A program made the position numbers and the translations under genes. Positions 28,755-34,317 of a DNA stretch of 34,317 bases are shown in pieces. The notes under the pieces were generated by a model. That model was given only the letters and a program-made list of their open reading frames with translations, was not told where the DNA came from and searched no databases. Positions within the stretch are counted from its first letter, which is position 1. Each line of letters begins with the position of its first letter. The DNA is taken from NCBI GenBank assembly GCA_003151655.1, contig PLYB01000275.1:1-34317 (forward strand), given 5' to 3'. Source of the DNA: Gallionellaceae bacterium. GTDB taxonomy: Bacteria; Pseudomonadota; Gammaproteobacteria; Burkholderiales; Gallionellaceae.

Positions 28755-30185
28755 ATGAAAACAGAATCAGTGAAAGGGCGGTTGAAAGAGGTGTTCGTTG
28801 CATTAGCCATCGTGATGATGCTTACAGGCTGTTTGAGTGGAAGCGGCACAAGTGGGGGAGCAAGTGGCCCTACACTTTCAAGCATTGCCATCACACCTAC
28901 TACAACCACAGCTTCACTTGGCGCAGGGGTCCAGTTCACTGCTAAGGGAACCTTCTCTGACGGATCGTCATCTGACATCACAAACACAGCCATCTGGACA
29001 TCCTCTGCACCCTCTATTGCAGATTTTAGTTTTGGTGCAGGCTGGATATTTGGTGGTGCCATCGGCTCAACAAATGTTATTGCGTCTACACTGAGTGGCA
29101 TTTCTTCTGCCCCTACCGCTGTGTCAGTCGTTCCTGTTGTTTCAACCACGACACCCACGGGAAATCTCATTACCGGGCGATCCTCCCACACAGCTACCTT
29201 GCTGGCTAATGGCAAGGTACTCGTAACGGGTGGAAATAATAATAAAGGCTCTCTCCTGACAAGTTGTGAGTTGTATGATCCAGCAACAAATTCGTGGACT
29301 GCAACAGGGAACCTAATAACTGCACGTGAAAGCCACACTGCAACACTATTATCGAATGGCAAAGTGTTAGTAGCCGGAGGCTTGGATTCCTCTGTCAATC
29401 CTACGGCCAGTTCGGAACTATACAATCCGACCACAGGACAATGGACTGCGACGGGGAGTCTGGCGACTAAACTTTATGCGCACACCGCAACATTATTATC
29501 GAATGGCAAGGTATTGATTGCAGGTGGAAGTGCTGTGCTTAACGAGTACACAGGCACCACTAGCGCCGAACTATACGATCCAACAGCAGGCATTTGGACT
29601 ACGACGGGAAGCCTTACCAAAGGACGCACTAATAATACCGGCGTGAATTACACCGCGATGTTGCTATCGAACGGTCAAGTGTTGCTCGCGGGTGGGGGCA
29701 GTGGAATGGATCTGTTTGATCCAGCCACCAGTACCTGGACCGCGAGAAATCCTACACTCGATAGTAAGGAATATAATACTTTTTTTACTCTGCTAACAAA
29801 CGGTAAAGTGTTAATAATTGATTCATCAGGTAATGGTTCGATATTAACGCAACTGTATGACCCAACGACTGATACTACCACTGCAACGGCGAATCCTCCT
29901 TCGTATACAGGTGGGGCTTCGATCGTTACATTACCAAACGGCAATGTTCTAACTTTTGGCGGTAACCTTACTGGTAATGTTCAAGGAGTTTTTTCATCTT
30001 CTATCATTAATGTCCGGACATTAATGGTTAGAGATATGTACTCGGGAGCGAGCAAAATAGTAGGTGCGTCAGATCTTTTAACAAAATCGGAAGCCGAAAC
30101 AAAAGATACTGCCACTAAAGTGGGGGTGACTGCAGTTGGTATCGGAATACTTTACTGTGTATCGACTGGTAATTGCAAAAAATAG
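28755..30185 (+). CDS. Kelch-repeat lipoprotein with N-terminal Ig-like (BIG2-type) domain
   Basis: Lipobox MMLTGCLSG; repeated HTATLLSNGKVLVAGG...ELYDPTTGxWTATGSL kelch units. Start corrected from 28707. Confidence 0.85.
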   Translation: MKTESVKGRLKEVFVALAIVMMLTGCLSGSGTSGGASGPTLSSIAITPTTTTASLGAGVQFTAKGTFSDGSSSDITNTAIWTSSAPSIADFSFGAGWIFGGAIGSTNVIASTLSGISSAPTAVSVVPVVSTTTPTGNLITGRSSHTATLLANGKVLVTGGNNNKGSLLTSCELYDPATNSWTATGNLITARESHTATLLSNGKVLVAGGLDSSVNPTASSELYNPTTGQWTATGSLATKLYAHTATLLSNGKVLIAGGSAVLNEYTGTTSAELYDPTAGIWTTTGSLTKGRTNNTGVNYTAMLLSNGQVLLAGGGSGMDLFDPATSTWTARNPTLDSKEYNTFFTLLTNGKVLIIDSSGNGSILTQLYDPTTDTTTATANPPSYTGGASIVTLPNGNVLTFGGNLTGNVQGVFSSSIINVRTLMVRDMYSGASKIVGASDLLTKSEAETKDTATKVGVTAVGIGILYCVSTGNCKK

Positions 30186-30200
30186 GGAGCCAAAGCAAGC

Positions 30201-30232
30201 GTAGCCCGGATGAAGCGTAGCGAAATCCGGGA
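30201..30232. repeat. REP copy (GTAGCCCGGATG family)
   Basis: GTAGCCCGGATGAAGCGTAGCGAAATCCGGGA. Confidence 0.75.
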
Positions 30233-30274
30233 CTCGTTGCATACCCCTGATTGCTCCTTCATTCAATCACTGAT

Positions 30275-30559
30275 TCAAAACTTTTCCGGCCACGACATTG
30301 ACGTATGAACTACAGCTAGGATTTGTACTTCGTCAGTTTCAATCCGATAGGCAACAATGTAGGAGTAGGGGCTAACAACCAATTCGCGGCTACCTTCGCA
30401 TCTTCCGAGCCTGCCAACATCTGGGTAAGTTATCAGTGAAAGTGTGTGTTGGCGAATTGTGGTGATGACGCGGCGAGCGGCTTGCGGATTTTTGCGAGAG
30501 ATATATTCACGAATTTCGACGAGACAATCCCGCGCATTCGGGGTGTAACGTACTCTCAT
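30275..30559 (-). CDS. ParE/RelE-family toxin
   Basis: MRVRYTPNARDCLVEIREYISRKNPQAARRVITTIRQHTLSLITYPDVGRLGRCEGSRELVVSPYSYIVAYRIETDEVQILAVVHTS. Confidence 0.93.
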   Translation of the reverse strand: MRVRYTPNARDCLVEIREYISRKNPQAARRVITTIRQHTLSLITYPDVGRLGRCEGSRELVVSPYSYIVAYRIETDEVQILAVVHTSMSWPEKF

Positions 30560-30792
30560 GCCGCTTTATCTGCATGCTCAGCAAAGAATTGATCCATTTC
30601 AGCATCGGGTGCAAACTCTTTTCTATCAGCTTGTTCAAGCCCTTTTTGAATCCGTGTACGGATGTAAGCATCATGCTCTATGAATGCAGAAAGTGCTTCA
30701 TTGGCAAGCTCAGTTTCGTTTCGATGAGACTCCATGGCCAGATGATGTAACTTGGCTTTAATGTCTGAACTGATTTCCAATACGGCGTTCAT
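30556..30792 (-). CDS. RHH/CopG-like antitoxin
   Basis: MNAVLEISSDIKAKLHHLAMESHRNETELANEALSAFIEHDAYIRTRIQKGLEQADRKEF; overlaps the toxin ATG by 4 nt. Confidence 0.88.
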   Translation of the reverse strand: MNAVLEISSDIKAKLHHLAMESHRNETELANEALSAFIEHDAYIRTRIQKGLEQADRKEFAPDAEMDQFFAEHADKAA

Positions 30793-30921
30793 TGTTTATT
30801 CCCCAACATTGGTAGAACACATTCTAGCACTCAAGGATGAAATTACCACGTATAAGATCAGCCTGCGTAATCCGGTGGCAGATCTGGAGCATAGTTCGCA
30901 CAATTTTTCGCATGAAACAAA

Positions 30922-32475
30922 TTATATCTGCCGCACTTTAATATTCAACGTTTGAATACGATACGCAATCTGGCGTGGTGTCATGTCGAGCAAACGCGCA
31001 GCTTTGGCTTGCACCCAGCCTGCCTGCTCCAGCGCAGCGATGACTTTTTCGCGTTCATCGAGATTGGGATCGCCGAGGTCGAGATTTTGGATGGTTCCCC
31101 GGCTGGCTGAAATCTTCTCATCGATTCCGGTAAGCAAAACTCCATCGCGGTCAATCAGCGAGCCTTCGGTCATGACTGATGCGCGCTCCAGACAGTTTTC
31201 CAGTTCACGCACGTTGCCCGGCCAATCGTGGTGCATCAGCACGCGCAGTGCGGTATCGCTCAAGCTGAGAGTGCGACCTTGCTTGGTGCCGATCTTGCCC
31301 ACCAGAAAGCGTGCGATCTCGGGAATGTCTTCCATGCGTTCGCGCAAAGGCGGCAGAAATAACGGCATCACGTTGAGGCGATAGTACAAGTCCTCGCGAA
31401 ACTTTCCCGACTCCACTTCGGCTTCCAAATCGCGGTGGGTGGCGGCGACGACACGGACATCGACTTTTATAGTGCGCGTTCCGCCGACGCGTTCCAGCTC
31501 TCCCTCCTGCAACACGCGCAGTAATTTGGCCTGGAAAGATGCGGAAATTTCACCGATTTCATCGAGAAATACTGTGCCGCCCTCGGCTTGCTCAAAGCGT
31601 CCTTTGCGTTGTGCTACCGCGCCGGTGAAGGCACCTTTTTCGTGGCCGAACAATTCCGATTCAAGCAAGGTTTCCGGTAGCGCCGCGCAGTTGAGTTTGA
31701 CAAAACTGCCGCGCGCGCGCGGCGAGTTGTAGTGAATGGCGTTGGCGATCAGCTCTTTACCCGTTCCGGTCTCGCCGCGAATCAACACCGTGGTATTCCA
31801 CTTCGCCACCAGCCGCACTTGCTCGAAGATGCGGCGCATGGATTGGGTGTGTCCGATGATATTGTCGAAGCCGTATTGTCCGCGCACACTGCGCCGCAAC
31901 ACATCGCGCTCTTCGACGATCTCCATTTTTTCCTGTGCCACTTCATGAGACAGGCGCACGCTTTGTCCGATCAGATTGGCGACCATTTCCAGAAAGCGCT
32001 GGTACTCGTCGAGTTGTTTGGTGATGCCGGGAGCGGGTTGTGCGGCCAACACGCCGACTACCTTTTTCCCGATACGAATCGGCACCCCGACGAATGCGCC
32101 CTGCGGGTTGTAGATACCCATGCGGCTTAGAAAACGCGGTTCATCCATAATGCACTCGACCACGATGCTGTTGCCGCTCTTGAGAATGTTGCCGACTACA
32201 CCTTCGCCCGGCAGATAGCTCACTTCTTCGGTGACGGTGTCAGATACTCCATACACCAGCGATACCTGCAATTCCCCGCTGGCCGGGTCGATCAGGCTGA
32301 CCATGCCGCGATCAAGCGCCATCCCTTCGTGCAATGCGTGCAGAACGCCATCCAGTGTTTGTTTAAAGTTGAGCGAATGCGACAATACGCGGCTTACTTG
32401 ATACAGCGTTCCCAATTCCGCACGCAGCACATCAAGTTCCAATTCGGGCCATTTTTCCATGGGTGTATTAGACAT
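30922..32475 (-). CDS. nifA: Nif-specific sigma54 activator NifA
   Basis: N-terminal GAF, AAA+ with [15 protein letters not shown] and GAFTGA, C-terminal HTH. Confidence 0.97.
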   Translation of the reverse strand: MSNTPMEKWPELELDVLRAELGTLYQVSRVLSHSLNFKQTLDGVLHALHEGMALDRGMVSLIDPASGELQVSLVYGVSDTVTEEVSYLPGEGVVGNILKSGNSIVVECIMDEPRFLSRMGIYNPQGAFVGVPIRIGKKVVGVLAAQPAPGITKQLDEYQRFLEMVANLIGQSVRLSHEVAQEKMEIVEERDVLRRSVRGQYGFDNIIGHTQSMRRIFEQVRLVAKWNTTVLIRGETGTGKELIANAIHYNSPRARGSFVKLNCAALPETLLESELFGHEKGAFTGAVAQRKGRFEQAEGGTVFLDEIGEISASFQAKLLRVLQEGELERVGGTRTIKVDVRVVAATHRDLEAEVESGKFREDLYYRLNVMPLFLPPLRERMEDIPEIARFLVGKIGTKQGRTLSLSDTALRVLMHHDWPGNVRELENCLERASVMTEGSLIDRDGVLLTGIDEKISASRGTIQNLDLGDPNLDEREKVIAALEQAGWVQAKAARLLDMTPRQIAYRIQTLNIKVRQI

Positions 32476-34045
32476 GTGCGCCTCCTGCTGCGTAAGGCAG
32501 TTGTACTCGTACCCGACAACCGGCGCGATACCCCGGATCGATGTCGATGGTGCCGCTATGATGATTTACCACTTCTTGTGCCATGGCGAGACCCAAGCCA
32601 AGGTGCTTCCGAGCTGCGCCCTTGGTGGTGAAGAACGGTTGGAACACTTTATAGCGCAGCTCTTCGGCGATACCCGGCCCGCTGTCTTCGACGAACACCT
32701 CGATGTGATCGTTGCGTGGGGCGCAAACGATGCGCAGTTCGCGCCGACCACCGCGTCGTTCATTTACCGCGTCGATGGCATTCGATATCAGTTGCTTGAA
32801 CAAGTTGGAGAGTTGCGCAGAATGGCCTAAAGCCATCACAGGTTTGTCCGACGGCATCCACTCCACCACGATGCTGGCCCCGAGCAGGCTGGACGTGGTG
32901 AGCTTGAGTACATCGGCTAGCACTTCATTGAGATTAACTATTTGCATTGCTTCGACGCTTTGATCCGGGATACAGGCACGCAAAGTTTCGAGTGCTTCGC
33001 GGCCTTTCTGAATGGCATCTTCCAGTGTGCTGGCGGGAAGCCCTCCCGCACCTCCTTTAGCCAAGTTCGATGGTTGACCGGATAAGCGGCGTTCCAGCAT
33101 GTTGGCAGCGGCACTCAGCAGATTGAGCGGGCCTTCCAATTGGTACACGGCACCGGCCAGCGTTTCACGCAAGCTCTGAATGTGTTCCTGTTCGGAGAGT
33201 AGCGCGTGCAGACTGTTGATGCGCAGTGCTTCCTGCTGGCGCTTGAGTTCGCTGATGTCCTGAATGGTGAGCAGCAAATAGTGGCGGCGCAACGGTTCGT
33301 AAAATGCATCCGCGCCGACATCGTGTTCTTCGAACCACGATGCCGCACAGGAGAACCAGCGTGTCTGGCGATTGGACGACTCAATGCATACTTCGCGCGC
33401 GGCGATGTTGCGATGTTGTTCATAGGCTTTGCTAAACGCTTCACCCATTTGTTCGCGCAGTACGGCGAGTATTTTTACGGCGGGTTCTTTGCCAAGGTCG
33501 CCGATCAGTTTTTTGTATTCCTGATTATCCAGCAGCACGCGCTCCTTTTCGTCGAGCAGCACGATGGCGACTTGCGCCGCATCCACCACCGATTCGATTA
33601 GCGTCTTCTGGTTTTGTACCTGACGTTCCAAGCGATGCACTTCGGTTACGTCGCGTTGCATGCCAAGAAAATGCGTCGTCATGCCTTCTTCGCCCACGAC
33701 AGGAGTGATGGTGACATCGGCCAGATAGCGGCTGCCGTCTTTGCGCTTGTTCACCAGCAGGCCGGTCCACGGGCGCTGCCGTTGAATCTGCGCCCACAAG
33801 GTTTCGTATACCAGCTTGGGCGTGACGCGATACGACAGGATGGATTCGTTATGTCCCACGATCTCATCGTGTTCGTAGCCTGTGGTGCGCAGAAAGGCCG
33901 CGTTGGCGTACAAGATGTTGGCGCGCGCATCGGTGATGGAGATTGCCAATGCAGCTTGATCTGCCGCTTGCCGGAAGATGTGCGGCGGTACTTGGTCGGC
34001 AATGTCCTGTGCCGAGCTGGGTGGGGTGACGGGTGGCTTGGACAT
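32468..34045 (-). CDS. nifL: NifL redox/nitrogen sensor anti-activator
   Basis: Tandem PAS domains followed by histidine-kinase-like ATPase ([24 protein letters not shown]...[11 protein letters not shown]); overlaps nifA start. Confidence 0.95.
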   Translation of the reverse strand: MSKPPVTPPSSAQDIADQVPPHIFRQAADQAALAISITDARANILYANAAFLRTTGYEHDEIVGHNESILSYRVTPKLVYETLWAQIQRQRPWTGLLVNKRKDGSRYLADVTITPVVGEEGMTTHFLGMQRDVTEVHRLERQVQNQKTLIESVVDAAQVAIVLLDEKERVLLDNQEYKKLIGDLGKEPAVKILAVLREQMGEAFSKAYEQHRNIAAREVCIESSNRQTRWFSCAASWFEEHDVGADAFYEPLRRHYLLLTIQDISELKRQQEALRINSLHALLSEQEHIQSLRETLAGAVYQLEGPLNLLSAAANMLERRLSGQPSNLAKGGAGGLPASTLEDAIQKGREALETLRACIPDQSVEAMQIVNLNEVLADVLKLTTSSLLGASIVVEWMPSDKPVMALGHSAQLSNLFKQLISNAIDAVNERRGGRRELRIVCAPRNDHIEVFVEDSGPGIAEELRYKVFQPFFTTKGAARKHLGLGLAMAQEVVNHHSGTIDIDPGYRAGCRVRVQLPYAAGGAHV

Positions 34046-34085
34046 TTAGACTCCGCTGCGAGTGATGAAAGATGATTAACGTTCA

Positions 34086-34100
34086 GCAATAAACATGCCC
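34086..34100 (-). promoter_or_regulatory. Candidate sigma54 promoter of nifLA
   Basis: Minus strand GGGCATGTTTATTGC: GG-N10-GC spacing, TTGC -12; ~40 bp upstream of nifL ATG. Confidence 0.5.
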
Positions 34101-34144
34101 AACAGCTTGCCAAGTGACACAAGCTCCGATGCCACTGGGGGGAA

Positions 34145-34160
34145 TGTCGGCTTTGCTACA
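34145..34160. promoter_or_regulatory. NifA UAS between nifL and the rightward promoter
   Basis: TGT-CGGCTTTGCT-ACA; suitably spaced for both divergent -24/-12 elements. Confidence 0.72.
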
Positions 34161-34266
34161 TCTGTGCATGGCATAACCTGACAACTACAAATCATTTTTG
34201 CACTTGTCTGGTGCATGGATGCATCAACCGCCTGATTTTGTACATCTCCATTTCTCGATCCGGCGC

Positions 34267-34282
34267 TGGCACGGCGCTTGCA
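34267..34282 (+). promoter_or_regulatory. sigma54 promoter for a gene beyond the right edge
   Basis: TGGCACGGCGCTTGCA: exact TGGCACG-N4-TTGCA. Confidence 0.9.
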
Positions 34283-34317
34283 AATGAACCTGTAAACGTG
34301 AAACTCGCGTAGCGATT

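Noticed and set aside
28673-29434. 253-aa minus-strand ORF over the kelch gene
   Set aside because: Val/Pro/Ala-biased shadow of a repetitive kelch CDS.
29160-29720. Repeated DNA in the kelch gene as a possible CRISPR or tandem-repeat array
   Set aside because: Repeats are imperfect, codon-phased and correspond to kelch protein repeats.

Overview
The window is a chromosomal segment from what looks like a beta-proteobacterium, possibly Gallionellaceae-like (inferred from gene content only). The left ~9 kb is ordinary: truncated uvrA, an MFS transporter, ssb, and an RND efflux permease with its adaptor. The rest is a large nitrogen-fixation (nif) region. A rightward operon reads iscA/hesB-nifU-nifS-nifV-cysE-orf-nifW-nifZ-nifM. 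A leftward operon reads nifB-fdxN-nifO-[2Fe-2S] ferredoxin-FeSII/Shethna-like protein-nifQ, followed by draG. Leftward nifL-nifA lies at the right edge. Three NifA-type UAS / sigma54 -24/-12 arrangements can be read directly: upstream of iscA-nifU, upstream of nifB (tandem UAS), and between nifL and a rightward gene beyond the window. Four observations deserve follow-up. (1) A soluble-looking double sensor + CheW fusion gene has a sigma54 promoter preceded by three helically phased TATCTAGATA palindromes that do not resemble NifA sites, which suggests an undescribed enhancer-binding-protein circuit inside the nif region. (2) A frameshifted second copy of the nifA 3' end, differing almost only by synonymous changes, lies ~3 kb from the intact nifA and brackets an accessory insert. 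(3) A Shethna FeSII-like oxygen-protection ferredoxin is embedded in the nifB operon. (4) Several REP/BIME families sit at or inside nif gene 3' ends, including two that extend the reading frame and one that overlaps the nifB stop codon. Three toxin-antitoxin-like pairs are interspersed. No nifHDK/ENX, CRISPR array, rRNA or tRNA was recognised.
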